Shown in pieces: positions 1-9,476 of a DNA stretch of 64,000 nucleotides. Within the stretch, counting starts at the first letter, position 1; each line of letters begins with the position of its first letter. The stretch spans positions 62,001-126,000 of the forward strand of contig NZ_CALPCM010000003.1 of assembly GCF_943193015.1 (NCBI RefSeq), read 5' to 3'. The notes below the pieces were generated by a model. It saw nothing but the letters and a program-made list of their open reading frames with translations. It had not been told where the DNA came from and ran no database searches. The DNA comes from Hominisplanchenecus_A murintestinalis (GTDB lineage: Bacteria > Bacillota > Clostridia > Lachnospirales > Lachnospiraceae). Made by a program: the position numbers and the translations under genes.

Positions 1-1028
1 TTGGTGAGGCAAGCGGCCAGCTTCTTGATTTGGTTGATAAAGTACTGGAAATATCCTGGACAGAGACGAAAGATGTTCATGTGGAAGAAGCAGAGTGTAA
101 TTTGTGTGAGATTCTGCAAAGTGTGGAAAGAGCGCTGAGTCCGCGCTTTTCGGGAAAGAAGATAACTTTTGAAACAGATTTGACAGGTGTGAAACATCTT
201 GATGTTTACAGCGACAGAGATAAACTGCGCCAGATTGTTCAGTATTTGGCGGGGAATGCAGTGGAATATACGGGAAAAGGCGGCAGAGTGCGTGTGGCTG
301 TTGTGGAAGGGGAGCAGCTGGCAAATGATTATGCGGTATATCGGCTTGTGGTGTCGGATAATGGTATTGGAATCAGCAAAGAGTTTCAGGAACACATTTT
401 TGAGCCTTTTGAACGGGAAAATAATACGACGTTTAGCGGCATTTACGGAACTGGCCTGGGATTGGCGATTACCAGGAATATTGTGAAAATAATGGGGGGG
501 ACGATAGAAGTTGACAGCGCAATTGGCAAGGGAAGTACATTTACGGTGACTATCCGGCTTCGGATACAGGAAACGCAGTTGGTATCAGCAGTTTCACCGG
601 AAGATGTGGCGGTGTGCTTAAATAGCGGGAAGATCCTTTTGGTGGAAGATAATGAGATTAACGTCGAAATTGAAACGGAGATTTTGGAGAAAGCCGGATT
701 TTGTATAGAGATAGCAGAAAATGGAAGCATAGCAGTTGAAAAGGTGAAGAAGTCTGAACCGGGTGAATATGCGCTTGTTTTGATGGATATCCAGATGCCG
801 GTTATGGACGGAAGAGAGGCGGCAGAGGCTATTCGGGGACTTGGGAATCCTGAGCTGGCGCACATCCCTATTATTGCTCTGTCAGCGGATGCGTTTGAAA
901 ATGACAGGCGTCTGTCTTTGGAGAGCGGTATGGATGAGCATCTCACAAAGCCTATGGACATTGACGAGGTAGTGGGAGCGATGGCGAAAGCGCTGCAGAG
1001 GCATAAAACGTTATATGGAGACAGATAA
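1..1028 (+). CDS. Hybrid sensor histidine kinase/response regulator, 3' part
   Basis: The reading frame is open from the window edge, so the gene begins upstream and only its C-terminal part is visible. The first residues look like the end of a HisKA dimerisation helix. A HATPase_c domain follows, with an N-box (LAGNAVEY), a G1 box (DNGIGI), an F-box (EPFER) and a G2 box (GTGLGLA). A receiver domain comes next, starting at ILLVEDN, with the phospho-acceptor Asp in LMDIQMP and the conserved Lys in TKP. The phosphorelay histidine and the input domain lie outside the window, so the signal sensed is unknown. No partner regulator follows; a strong terminator closes the gene and murE has its own promoter. 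Confidence 0.88.
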   Translation, partial: GEASGQLLDLVDKVLEISWTETKDVHVEEAECNLCEILQSVERALSPRFSGKKITFETDLTGVKHLDVYSDRDKLRQIVQYLAGNAVEYTGKGGRVRVAVVEGEQLANDYAVYRLVVSDNGIGISKEFQEHIFEPFERENNTTFSGIYGTGLGLAITRNIVKIMGGTIEVDSAIGKGSTFTVTIRLRIQETQLVSAVSPEDVAVCLNSGKILLVEDNEINVEIETEILEKAGFCIEIAENGSIAVEKVKKSEPGEYALVLMDIQMPVMDGREAAEAIRGLGNPELAHIPIIALSADAFENDRRLSLESGMDEHLTKPMDIDEVVGAMAKALQRHKTLYGDR

Positions 1029-1029
1029 A

Positions 1030-1066
1030 GACAGGCAGCAGAAACTTTTGCTGCCTGTCTGCATTT
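1030..1066 (+). terminator. Rho-independent terminator after the histidine kinase
   Basis: A perfect 11-bp stem, GACAGGCAGCA (1030-1040) with TGCTGCCTGTC (1049-1059), has an 8-base loop and is followed by a T-rich stretch (TGCATTTT). It starts two bases after the stop codon. Confidence 0.85.
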
Positions 1067-1083
1067 TGAGGATGCGGTTTTAT

Positions 1084-1112
1084 TTGAAAATGCACAGCAA
1101 ATGTGATATGGT
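1084..1112 (+). promoter_or_regulatory. Predicted sigma-A promoter of the murE-priA operon
   Basis: TTGAAA (1084-1089) and TATGGT (1107-1112) are separated by 17 bp, with a TGn extended -10 element. This lies between the upstream terminator and the murE ribosome site. Confidence 0.6.
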
Positions 1113-1154
1113 ATAGGATGACGGAATCGGGTTATCAAAATTGGAGGTAACGCT

Positions 1155-2627
1155 ATGAAACTGATGGATTTGCTTGAAAGATTGGAATATGAATGTGTAA
1201 GCGGCAGCGTGGATGCAGAAGTGAATGGGATTGCTAATGATTCGAGGCATGTGGAAGAGGGGTTTCTGTTCTTCTGTATCCGGGGAGCTGTTGTTGACGG
1301 ACATAAATATGTACCGGAAGTGGTGGAAAAGGGCGTGCGGGTGTTGGTAACAGAGGAGGCCGTGCCGGTTCCTGAAGGCGTGACGGTAATAAAGGTGAAG
1401 GACAGCCGTTATGCTATGGCTGTGATTTCAGCGGCATGGTTCGGATATCCGGCGGAAAAGCTGAAAGTTATTGGGATTACAGGAACGAAAGGAAAGACGA
1501 CCACCACTTATATGGTGAAATCCATCTTGGAATCCGCAGGGCATAAGGTAGGGCTGATTGGTACGATTGAAGCAATTATCGGAGATACAGTGGTTCCGGC
1601 TACAAATACTACACCGGAATCCTGTACGATTCAGGAATATTTTTCGAAAATGGTAGATGCAGGCTGTGACTGTGTGGTTATGGAGGTTTCATCTCAGGGA
1701 CTGATGCTGCGCCGCACGGCCGGAATTTCCTTTGAAATAGGGATTTTTACAAATATACAGCCAGATCATATTGGACCTGCGGAACATGAGAGCTTTGAGG
1801 ATTATATGCGATGTAAAGGGCTATTGTTCCGCCAGTGCAGGATTGGAATCGTTAATGCGGATGACTCTCATCTCACACAAGTGCTTGAGGGGCATACCTG
1901 CGAGGTAGAGACGTTTGGATTTTCGGAGAAGGCGGATTTGCGGGCAGAGCGCACGCGTATGGTGGCGCGTCCGGGATATTTGGGCATCGATTATCATGTG
2001 GCAGGGCTTTTGGACATGGATGTGGAAATTGATATCCCGGGAACGTTCAGCGTGTACAATTCCCTTACTGCGATTGCGATCTGCAGACATTTTGGTGTAA
2101 GCCAGACAGATATTATTGAAGCTTTGAAAAAGGCCAGGGTTAAAGGCAGGATTGAGATGGTGAAAGTATCGGATGAGTTTACACTGATGATTGATTATGC
2201 TCATAACGCCATGAGTCTGGAGAGCTTGCTGACGACTCTGCAGGAATATCATCCCAGGCGTCTGATATGCCTTTTTGGCTGTGGGGGAAACCGGGCAAAG
2301 GCGAGGCGGTATGAGATGGGCGAGGTGTCGGGACGGCTGGCAGATTTAACAATCATTACTTCGGATAATCCCCGTTTTGAGAACCCTGAGGACATTATTG
2401 CAGATATACGGACGGGAATTGAGAAAACAGATGGAAAGTATGTGGAGATACCTGACAGGAAAGAGGCTATCGCCTATGCGATTCACCACGGGGAGCCTGG
2501 GGATGTGATTGTGCTGGCAGGAAAAGGGCATGAGGATTACCAGGAAATTAGAGGGAAAAAGTATCCGATGGATGAGAGGGTGCTGATTCGGGAAATACTG
2601 GAAGAGGATAGGAAGAGCCAGGCGTGA
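1155..2627 (+). CDS. murE: UDP-MurNAc-tripeptide synthetase (MurE)
   Basis: Cytoplasmic Mur ligase adding the third stem-peptide residue to UDP-MurNAc-L-Ala-D-Glu, with ATP hydrolysis. At 490 aa it is normal for the family. The ATP loop GTKGKTTT sits near residues 110-117. A DNPR motif near residues 404-407 is, by established knowledge, the signature of enzymes that use meso-diaminopimelate rather than lysine; so the peptidoglycan is predicted to be DAP-type. ATG 1155 is preceded by GGAGG at 1142. It heads a long operon and is physically separate from the other mur genes, which lie in the dcw cluster 22 kb downstream. Confidence 0.95.
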   Translation: MKLMDLLERLEYECVSGSVDAEVNGIANDSRHVEEGFLFFCIRGAVVDGHKYVPEVVEKGVRVLVTEEAVPVPEGVTVIKVKDSRYAMAVISAAWFGYPAEKLKVIGITGTKGKTTTTYMVKSILESAGHKVGLIGTIEAIIGDTVVPATNTTPESCTIQEYFSKMVDAGCDCVVMEVSSQGLMLRRTAGISFEIGIFTNIQPDHIGPAEHESFEDYMRCKGLLFRQCRIGIVNADDSHLTQVLEGHTCEVETFGFSEKADLRAERTRMVARPGYLGIDYHVAGLLDMDVEIDIPGTFSVYNSLTAIAICRHFGVSQTDIIEALKKARVKGRIEMVKVSDEFTLMIDYAHNAMSLESLLTTLQEYHPRRLICLFGCGGNRAKARRYEMGEVSGRLADLTIITSDNPRFENPEDIIADIRTGIEKTDGKYVEIPDRKEAIAYAIHHGEPGDVIVLAGKGHEDYQEIRGKKYPMDERVLIREILEEDRKSQA

Positions 2628-2655
2628 GCCGGTATTTAATCAGGACGGAGGCGGC

Positions 2656-4875
2656 ATGGAGAAGCTTTACGCAAACATCATCGTGGATATTTCCCATGAA
2701 AAGCTGGATCGCAGTTTTCAGTACCGGATTCCGGAGAGTATGCGGGAGAGTTTGGAAGTAGGCATGGTGGTGGCTGTTCCTTTTGGGATGGGCAGCCGCA
2801 GGATGAAAGGTTATGTGATTGAGATTACAGACAAAGCGGAGTATCCTCCTGAGAAGATGAAGGAAATTCTGGAAACGGTTACGGACGCCAGTCCGGTAGA
2901 ATCCCGTCTGATAGCGCTGGCGGGATGGATGCGGGATTATTATGGTTCTACGATGATTCAGGCGTTGAAGACGGTGATTCCGGTCAAACAAAAGATAAAG
3001 CCAAAAGAAAAAAAAAGCGTCCGTCTGCTGCTGGGCAGAGCGGAGGCGGAAGAGAAGCTGGCATTTTATAGGAAGAAACACCAGACGGCAAGGGCACGGC
3101 TGCTGGAGGCGCTGCTGGGGGGCGGCGAGGTTCCGATGGAGTTTGTTAGTGGAAAACTGAATGTGTCGTCATCAGCGGTGAAATTGCTGGAAGAACAGGG
3201 CGTTCTGGAATGTGTCAAACGTACGGTGTACAGGAATCCGGTCCAGGGTATGAAAAGCCGGGAAGGGCAGGTAAAGCTAAATGAGGCACAGCAGGCAGTG
3301 GTAGATGCGGTTGTTGGAGAGTGGGAAAAGAAAACAGAGGTTTACCTGATTCATGGGGTGACCGGGTGCGGAAAGACAGAGGTTTATATGGAGCTGATTG
3401 CTCATGCTATCCGTCAGCGGCAGCAGGCGATTGTTTTGATTCCGGAAATAGCTTTGACGTATCAGACGGTCATGCGTTTTTACCGAAGATTTGGGGAGAG
3501 GATTTCCATCATGAACTCCAGGCTTTCGGCAGGGGAACGTTTTGATCAGTTCCAGCGTGCGCGGGAAGGGCTGATCGATGTGATGATAGGTCCCCGTTCT
3601 GCGCTGTTTACTCCGTTCCAGAACCTTGGCATTATTATCATAGATGAGGAGCATGAGGACAGTTACCGGAGCGAGATAACGCCCCGGTATCATGCCCGGG
3701 AGACGGCAATACGGCGCGGAGAGATGGAGGGAGCAAAGGTGGTTCTTGGTTCCGCGACGCCATCTGTGAATGCGTATTATCGGGCGAAAACAGGAGAATA
3801 TATGCTGTTTACGATTGATAAAAGGGCGAAAGAAAGCCATATGCCTGAAGTAGAGATTGTGGATATGCGCAGAGAGCTGCAGGCTGGGAACCGCTCTATT
3901 CTGAGCCGGAGCATGAAAGCCAGGATGGAAGAGCGGCTGGGGAGGGGAGAACAGATGATGCTGTTTCTGAACCGCAGGGGATATTCCGGCGTGCTGTCCT
4001 GCAGGGCTTGCGGGCAGCCAATAAAATGTCCCCACTGTGATGTATCCCTTTCCCTGCATATGGATGGGCGTCTTGTTTGCCACTATTGCGGATATGAGAC
4101 AAAGAAGCCGGAGACGTGCCCGGACTGTGGTTCGGTTTATCTGAGAGGATTTCGTGTGGGAACCCAGCAGGTAGAGGAACTGGTACAGAAGGAATTTCCC
4201 GAGGCGCGTATCCTGCGCATGGATTTGGATACGACACGGGAAAAGCATGGGCATCAGAAAATTTTAGAAAAGTTTGCGGCAGGGGATGCGGATATTCTGA
4301 TAGGAACGCAGATGATTGTAAAAGGGCATGATTTTCCCAAAGTGACTCTGGCAGGCGTGCTGGCGGCAGATTTGTCGCTTCATGCGAATGACTACCGCTG
4401 TGGGGAAAAGACCTTCCAGCTTCTGACACAGGCGGCAGGCCGGGCGGGGCGGGGAAACCTTCCGGGACAGGTCGTTATACAGACTTATGACCCGGAGAAC
4501 TACAGCATCCGGGCGGCGGCTGCACAGGATTACAGGGGATTTTATGAGCAGGAGATTTTATTTCGGAAACTGGCGGGATATCCGCCGGTGGACGGGATGC
4601 TGGTTATTCATGGGGCGGCGGAGTCCGAAGCGCATCTGGCGCTTGCGATGGATTATCTGAAAAAATTTATAGATGTACTGGTAAAGAGAAGCCGGGTGCA
4701 GGTGATGGGGCCGGTAGACGAACAGGTGGCAAAAATCAATGACATCTACCGGAAAGTGATTTATTTAAAGTACCATGACCGCAAAATATTGACTATGATA
4801 AAACATAAGGTGGAACAATATATTGAGATGAATGAAGGCTATAGCACAGTCCATGTCCTGTTTGACATGGAATAA
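2656..4875 (+). CDS. priA: Primosomal protein N' (PriA), replication restart helicase
   Basis: Superfamily 2 helicase that recognises stalled forks and helps load the replicative helicase. Visible are a Walker A motif (TGCGKTEVY, about residue 236-244), a DEEH Walker B box near residue 331, and a cysteine-rich zinc-binding region around residues 445-487 with several CxxC pairs (CRAC, CPHC, CHYC, CPDC). Further helicase motifs include QAAGRAGR. The length of 739 aa fits Firmicutes PriA. The start ATG 2656 has a GGAGG site seven bases upstream. The order priA-def-fmt-rsmB-rlmN-stp-prkC matches the Bacillus subtilis arrangement. Confidence 0.96.
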   Translation: MEKLYANIIVDISHEKLDRSFQYRIPESMRESLEVGMVVAVPFGMGSRRMKGYVIEITDKAEYPPEKMKEILETVTDASPVESRLIALAGWMRDYYGSTMIQALKTVIPVKQKIKPKEKKSVRLLLGRAEAEEKLAFYRKKHQTARARLLEALLGGGEVPMEFVSGKLNVSSSAVKLLEEQGVLECVKRTVYRNPVQGMKSREGQVKLNEAQQAVVDAVVGEWEKKTEVYLIHGVTGCGKTEVYMELIAHAIRQRQQAIVLIPEIALTYQTVMRFYRRFGERISIMNSRLSAGERFDQFQRAREGLIDVMIGPRSALFTPFQNLGIIIIDEEHEDSYRSEITPRYHARETAIRRGEMEGAKVVLGSATPSVNAYYRAKTGEYMLFTIDKRAKESHMPEVEIVDMRRELQAGNRSILSRSMKARMEERLGRGEQMMLFLNRRGYSGVLSCRACGQPIKCPHCDVSLSLHMDGRLVCHYCGYETKKPETCPDCGSVYLRGFRVGTQQVEELVQKEFPEARILRMDLDTTREKHGHQKILEKFAAGDADILIGTQMIVKGHDFPKVTLAGVLAADLSLHANDYRCGEKTFQLLTQAAGRAGRGNLPGQVVIQTYDPENYSIRAAAAQDYRGFYEQEILFRKLAGYPPVDGMLVIHGAAESEAHLALAMDYLKKFIDVLVKRSRVQVMGPVDEQVAKINDIYRKVIYLKYHDRKILTMIKHKVEQYIEMNEGYSTVHVLFDME

Positions 4876-4904
4876 GCCTGGGAGTATAAGGAGGATAAAG
4901 AAAA

Positions 4905-5390
4905 ATGGCAGTTCGGGAAATCAGGATTATGGGAGATAAGGTGTTGGCAAAAAAGTGCCGGGAAGTGAAAGAAATGACGGACAGAACCAGGGACTTAATT
5001 GATGATATGTTTGAGACAATGTACGGGGCTTCAGGCGTAGGGCTGGCCGCTCCCCAGGTGGGCGTGCTGAAACGCATTGTAGTGATAGATGTCACAGGCG
5101 ATGATCCGTATCTGCTGATTAATCCCAGGATTCTGGAAACTGCTGGGGAACAGCATGGAAGGGAAGCATGTCTAAGCCTTCCGGGAAAGATGGGTGAGGT
5201 GACCAGGCCGAATTATGTAAAATGTGAAGCGTTGGACGAAAATATGGAACCGTTCATACTGGAAGGAGAAGGGCTGCTGGCACGGTGCATCTGCCATGAG
5301 TGCGAGCATCTGGATGGAGTTATGTATGTGGAGCATGTAGAAGGGGAACTGCTTGATGCAGAGGCACAGGAGCCAGAAGAAGAGGAGTGA
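4905..5390 (+). CDS. def: Peptide deformylase
   Basis: Metalloenzyme that removes the N-formyl group from nascent proteins. The three family motifs are present: GVGLAAPQ near residue 45, EACLS near residue 86 (usually EGCLS) with the metal-binding Cys, and HECEH near residue 128 (usually HExDH) with two metal-binding His and the catalytic Glu. At 161 aa it has the size of the short deformylases. The C-terminus ends in an acidic tail. AAGGAGG lies upstream of ATG 4905. It is followed at once by fmt, which supplies the formyl group this enzyme removes. Confidence 0.95.
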   Translation: MAVREIRIMGDKVLAKKCREVKEMTDRTRDLIDDMFETMYGASGVGLAAPQVGVLKRIVVIDVTGDDPYLLINPRILETAGEQHGREACLSLPGKMGEVTRPNYVKCEALDENMEPFILEGEGLLARCICHECEHLDGVMYVEHVEGELLDAEAQEPEEEE

Positions 5391-5394
5391 CAGA

Positions 5395-6327
5395 ATGAAA
5401 GTGATTTTTATGGGAACACCGGACTTTGCAGTGCAGACATTGAAACGTCTGATTTCTTCAGGACATGAGGTGACGGGGGTGGTGACTCAGCCGGATAAGC
5501 CGAAAGGAAGAGGAAAAGCCCTGAGTCCCACACCGGTAAAGGAAGTAGCGCTGGAAGCGGGAATTCCGGTATTCCAGCCGAGACGTGTAAGAGACAGCGA
5601 GGCTCTTGAAACTTTGCGGGGCATAGAAGCAGATGTAATAGTAGTAGTGGCTTTTGGACAGCTGATTCCGAAAGAAATTCTGGAAATGAAGAAATATGGC
5701 TGTATCAATGTTCATGGCTCGCTGCTGCCGAAATACCGGGGGGCGGCTCCTGTACAGTGGGCAGTTATCGATGGGGAAAAGGAATCAGGCGTGACGACGA
5801 TGCAGATGGACGAAGGGCTGGATACCGGGGATATGCTGCTGAAAGCAGTGATTCCGCTGGAGGAAAAAGAGACTGGAGGGAGCCTGTTTGAGAAATTGAG
5901 CGACGCGGGGGCAGAGTTGCTGCTTGAGACTTTGGACGCGCTGGAGGCCGGGACGGCAGTGCCAAAGAAACAGGGAGAGTCGCCAACTGCTTATGCGCAG
6001 ATGCTGAAAAAGGATATGGGACTGATTGACTGGAAGAAGAGCGCGGCAGAAATCGAGCGGCTGGTGCGCGGGCTGAATCCGTGGCCAAGTGCATATACGC
6101 ATCTGAATGGGAGAACATTAAAGATATGGCAGGCGGATGTCCTGACGGAAGATACAAGAGAAGCGCCGGGAACTGTAACGGCTGCAGGAAAAGACGGCCT
6201 GTATATCCAGACGGGCAGAGGAGTGCTTGCGGTTCGGGAACTGCAGCTGGAAGGAAAGAAACGCATGGATGCCGGAGCATTCCTGCGGGGCTATCAGATT
6301 GAGGAGGGGACACGGCTATGTTCTTAA
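5395..6327 (+). CDS. fmt: Methionyl-tRNA formyltransferase
   Basis: Transfers a formyl group from 10-formyl-tetrahydrofolate to initiator Met-tRNA. The start at ATG 5395 gives the standard N-terminus MKVIFMGTPDFA; an in-frame ATG at 5353 would run back through def. The N-terminal formyltransferase domain carries the catalytic Asn and His in INVHGSLLP and the catalytic Asp region in GLDTGDM. A C-terminal OB-like tRNA-binding domain completes 310 aa. The ribosome site AGGAG overlaps the def stop codon, so the two genes are probably translationally coupled. Confidence 0.95.
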   Translation: MKVIFMGTPDFAVQTLKRLISSGHEVTGVVTQPDKPKGRGKALSPTPVKEVALEAGIPVFQPRRVRDSEALETLRGIEADVIVVVAFGQLIPKEILEMKKYGCINVHGSLLPKYRGAAPVQWAVIDGEKESGVTTMQMDEGLDTGDMLLKAVIPLEEKETGGSLFEKLSDAGAELLLETLDALEAGTAVPKKQGESPTAYAQMLKKDMGLIDWKKSAAEIERLVRGLNPWPSAYTHLNGRTLKIWQADVLTEDTREAPGTVTAAGKDGLYIQTGRGVLAVRELQLEGKKRMDAGAFLRGYQIEEGTRLCS

Positions 6328-7055
6328 GTTATGGTTATTATTATGGCGGATTCCGGTACGGTATGGGAATGTTTTATGATCCTACGATGATTTTTGTGCT
6401 TATCGGCCTGGCTCTTTCCCTGCTGGCTTCCGCACTGGTGAAAGGGACGTTTGCGAAATATTCAAAAGTGCGGAGTATGTCGGGAATGACCGGGGCGCAG
6501 GCGGCTTCACGCATTTTACACAGCGCGGGGATTTATGATGTAAATATTTCCCATGTGGCGGGGAACCTGACGGATCACTATGATCCCAGAAGTAAGACGC
6601 TGCGCTTGTCGGATTCAACGTATAATTCTGCTTCAGTGGCGGCAGTGGGGGTAGCCGCTCATGAGTGCGGCCATGCTATCCAGCACCAGAAGCGTTATGC
6701 TCCGCTTGTTCTCCGGAGCACACTGGTTCCGGCGGCAAATATCGGTTCGTCTCTGGCGTGGCCTGTATTCTTTATAGGAATGATTGCTTCTTTGCCGATG
6801 TTGACGACAGTGGGAATTATCCTGTTTGGCCTGGCAGTTGTGTTCCAGCTGGTGACGCTTCCAGTGGAGCTGAACGCGTCCCGGCGGGCGGTAAGGCTGC
6901 TGGAGGACACAGGGGTGCTGGGGCATACGGAGAATTCAGGGGTAAAGAAAGTTCTGACTGCCGCAGCGCTGACTTATGTGGCAAGCCTTGCGGCCTCGGT
7001 ATTGCAGCTTTTGAGGCTGCTTGTTTTAGCAGGAGGAAGACGGCGTAATGACTGA
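6318..7055 (+). CDS. YugP-type neutral zinc metallopeptidase
   Basis: A 245-aa membrane protein of the family typified by B. subtilis YugP. The zinc-peptidase signature HECGH lies in AAHECGHAIQ near residue 115. Hydrophobic segments are visible near residues 20-40 and, as a run of helices, from about residue 134 to the end, with a Tyr/Gly-rich N-terminus. Its substrate is not known to me. It overlaps fmt by 10 bases and rsmB by 8, placing it firmly inside the operon. The function as a protease rests only on the motif. Confidence 0.85.
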   Translation: MFLSYGYYYGGFRYGMGMFYDPTMIFVLIGLALSLLASALVKGTFAKYSKVRSMSGMTGAQAASRILHSAGIYDVNISHVAGNLTDHYDPRSKTLRLSDSTYNSASVAAVGVAAHECGHAIQHQKRYAPLVLRSTLVPAANIGSSLAWPVFFIGMIASLPMLTTVGIILFGLAVVFQLVTLPVELNASRRAVRLLEDTGVLGHTENSGVKKVLTAAALTYVASLAASVLQLLRLLVLAGGRRRND

Positions 7056-8403
7056 TGTGGTAAATATACGGGAGATTATACTGGCGGCTCTGATGGAAAT
7101 TCTCGAAGAGGAACAGTACAGCCATATTGTGCTCCAGGAGGTATTGGAGAAATACCAGTACCTGGATAAAAGGGACCGGGCTTTTATTTCCAGGGTGTCG
7201 GAAGGAACCCTGGAGAATCTCATATTGATTGATTATATTATTGAGCGGTTTTCTACAGTCAGCGTGGCCAACATGAAGCCTGCAATCCGTACAATTCTGC
7301 GGATGTCAGTGTACCAGCTCAAATTTATGGACAGCGTTCCAGATTCGGCGGTCTGCAATGAAGGGGTGAAGCTGGCGCAGAGAAAAGGATTCTTCAGCCT
7401 GAAAGGATTTGTGAACGGCGTGCTGCGGAGCGTAGCACGCAATATGGATAAGGTGGTATATCCTCAGGCAGAATCCCAGCCGCTGGAGTACCTTTCTATT
7501 ACGTATTCTATGCCAGAGTGGATTTTGAAAGAGTGGCTGGAAGTTTATGATTTTGATACGGTGGAAAAAATCTGCCTTGATACTCATCAGGAGAAAATGA
7601 CTTCTGTTCGCTGCAATCTGGACAAGGCGTCAAAAGAGGAGATTGTAGAGAGTTTAAAGGCACAGGGGATTACGGTCAAAGAGAATCCCTATCTGAAATA
7701 TGCGCTGGATATCGGAGGTTATAATTATATAAAAGCCGTGGAAGCATTTAAGAAAGGATGGCTCCAGGTGCAGGACGTCAGTTCCATGCTGGCAGCAGAA
7801 ATCGCGGCGCCCGGATGGGGCAGCTATTGTATCGATGTGTGCGCGGCGCCGGGCGGAAAGAGCCTGCATCTGGCGGATATGCTGAGGGGCAGCGGGTACG
7901 TGGAGGCTCGGGATGTGACAGACTATAAGGTAAAGCTCATGCAGGAGAATATAGAGCGCATAGGGAATATCAATATGTCTGCCGTGCTGATGGACGCAAC
8001 GGTGTTTGACGCGGAATCCGTTGAGAAAGCGGATATCCTGATTGCCGATGTTCCCTGTTCCGGGCTGGGAGTTATGGGAAAGAAAGCAGATATTAAATAT
8101 AAGATGACTCCTGCAAAGCAGACAGAGATTGTAAAGCTCCAAAGGAAAATCCTGGATACGGTACAGGCATATGTGAAAAAGGGGGGGGTACTGATTTATA
8201 GTACATGCACCATAGCAGCGGCTGAGAATCAGTACAATGTGAAATGGTTCCTGGAAAATTATCCGTTCCGGCTGGAAAGCATTGAGCCTTATCTTTGCGA
8301 TGAATTAAAAGGAAAGACTACGAAAGCGGGATATTTACAGCTTTTGCCGGGGGTGAATGAATCGGACGGATTTTTTATTGCCCGCCTAAAGAGGATTGAT
8401 TGA
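7048..8403 (+). CDS. rsmB: 16S rRNA m5C967 methyltransferase (RsmB)
   Basis: S-adenosylmethionine-dependent cytosine-5 methyltransferase acting on 16S rRNA. The N-terminal third is a NusB-like RNA-binding domain. The C-terminal Rossmann domain has the SAM motif CAAPGGKS, the ADVPCSGLG motif with one active-site Cys, and STCT with the catalytic Cys near residue 390. Length 451 aa is typical. It overlaps the upstream peptidase gene, and its TGA stop overlaps the ATG of rlmN (TGATG arrangement), indicating coupled translation. Confidence 0.94.
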   Translation: MTDVVNIREIILAALMEILEEEQYSHIVLQEVLEKYQYLDKRDRAFISRVSEGTLENLILIDYIIERFSTVSVANMKPAIRTILRMSVYQLKFMDSVPDSAVCNEGVKLAQRKGFFSLKGFVNGVLRSVARNMDKVVYPQAESQPLEYLSITYSMPEWILKEWLEVYDFDTVEKICLDTHQEKMTSVRCNLDKASKEEIVESLKAQGITVKENPYLKYALDIGGYNYIKAVEAFKKGWLQVQDVSSMLAAEIAAPGWGSYCIDVCAAPGGKSLHLADMLRGSGYVEARDVTDYKVKLMQENIERIGNINMSAVLMDATVFDAESVEKADILIADVPCSGLGVMGKKADIKYKMTPAKQTEIVKLQRKILDTVQAYVKKGGVLIYSTCTIAAAENQYNVKWFLENYPFRLESIEPYLCDELKGKTTKAGYLQLLPGVNESDGFFIARLKRID

Positions 8404-9446
8404 TGGAAAAGATAGATATAAAATCACTGGACTATGCAGAACTGCAGAATTTTTTTGAAAGTCTGGGAGAGAAATCTTTCCGTGCAAAACAGGTGTATCA
8501 ATGGATACATGAGAAGCTGGCAAACGGGTTTGATGAGATGACGAACCTGCCGAAAAGCCTTCGGGACAGGCTGTCTGCTATCTGCAGTTATACTTGCCTG
8601 GTTCCGGCAGAGGTGCTGACTTCACGGATAGATGGAACGCAAAAGTATTTGTTCCGCCTGGCAGACGGCAATGTGGTGGAAAGTGTGCTGATGAAATATA
8701 AGCATGGAAACTCAGTGTGCATATCTACCCAGGTGGGATGCCGTATGGGATGCCGTTTTTGTGCTTCAACCCTCGGAGGTCTGACCAGGCAGCTGACGGT
8801 CTCAGAAATGCTCGACGAAGTATACCGCATCCAGAAGATTTCAGGGGAGCGGGTTTCGAATTTAGTGCTTATGGGGACAGGGGAACCGTTGGACAATTAT
8901 GAGAATGTGGTGAAATTCATCCGTATGCTGAGCGATGGGCAGGGGCTGAATATCAGTCAGCGGAACATTACCCTGTCTACCTGTGGGATTGTCCCGAAGA
9001 TGCGGGAGCTGGCGGGAGAGGGGCTGCAGATTACTCTGGCGTTATCGCTTCATGCATCCGGTCAGGAAAAGCGGAAGAAACTGATGCCTATCGCATGCAG
9101 ATATGAGCTGGGTGAGGTTCTGGAAGCATGCAGGTATTATTTTGAGAAAACAGGCAGGAGGACGACGTTTGAGTATAGCCTGGTCGGCGGGATAAATGAC
9201 AGTACAGAAGATGCGGAATCGCTGGCGGAGCTGCTGGAGGGTATGAACTGCCATGTGAACCTGATTCCTGTAAACCCTATAAAAGAGCGGGATTTTGTGC
9301 AGTCAGGGAAGAAAGTTATCGCGGATTTTAAAAATAAACTTGAAAAATACGGAAATAATGTTACTATAAGAAGGGAAATGGGCAGGGACATTGACGGTGC
9401 CTGCGGACAGCTTAGAAAGAGATATATGGATGACAGAAGTTCATAA
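8403..9446 (+). CDS. rlmN: Dual-specificity RNA methyltransferase RlmN
   Basis: Radical SAM enzyme that makes m2A2503 in 23S rRNA and m2A37 in some tRNAs. The [4Fe-4S] cluster motif C-x3-C-x2-C is visible in VGCRMGCRFC, near residues 107-116. The C-terminal catalytic Cys is in DGACGQL. ATG 8403 overlaps the rsmB stop; an in-frame TTG at 8400 is less likely. Protein length is 347 aa, normal for the family. It pairs with rsmB as a second ribosome-maturation methyltransferase in this operon. Confidence 0.95.
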   Translation: MEKIDIKSLDYAELQNFFESLGEKSFRAKQVYQWIHEKLANGFDEMTNLPKSLRDRLSAICSYTCLVPAEVLTSRIDGTQKYLFRLADGNVVESVLMKYKHGNSVCISTQVGCRMGCRFCASTLGGLTRQLTVSEMLDEVYRIQKISGERVSNLVLMGTGEPLDNYENVVKFIRMLSDGQGLNISQRNITLSTCGIVPKMRELAGEGLQITLALSLHASGQEKRKKLMPIACRYELGEVLEACRYYFEKTGRRTTFEYSLVGGINDSTEDAESLAELLEGMNCHVNLIPVNPIKERDFVQSGKKVIADFKNKLEKYGNNVTIRREMGRDIDGACGQLRKRYMDDRSS

Positions 9447-9476
9447 TATGGTACGAAAAGAAAGAGAGGAAGAGGA

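Noticed and set aside
3277..4254. 325-codon minus-strand open frame
   Set aside because: Lies wholly within priA on the other strand, without start signals or recognisable domains.
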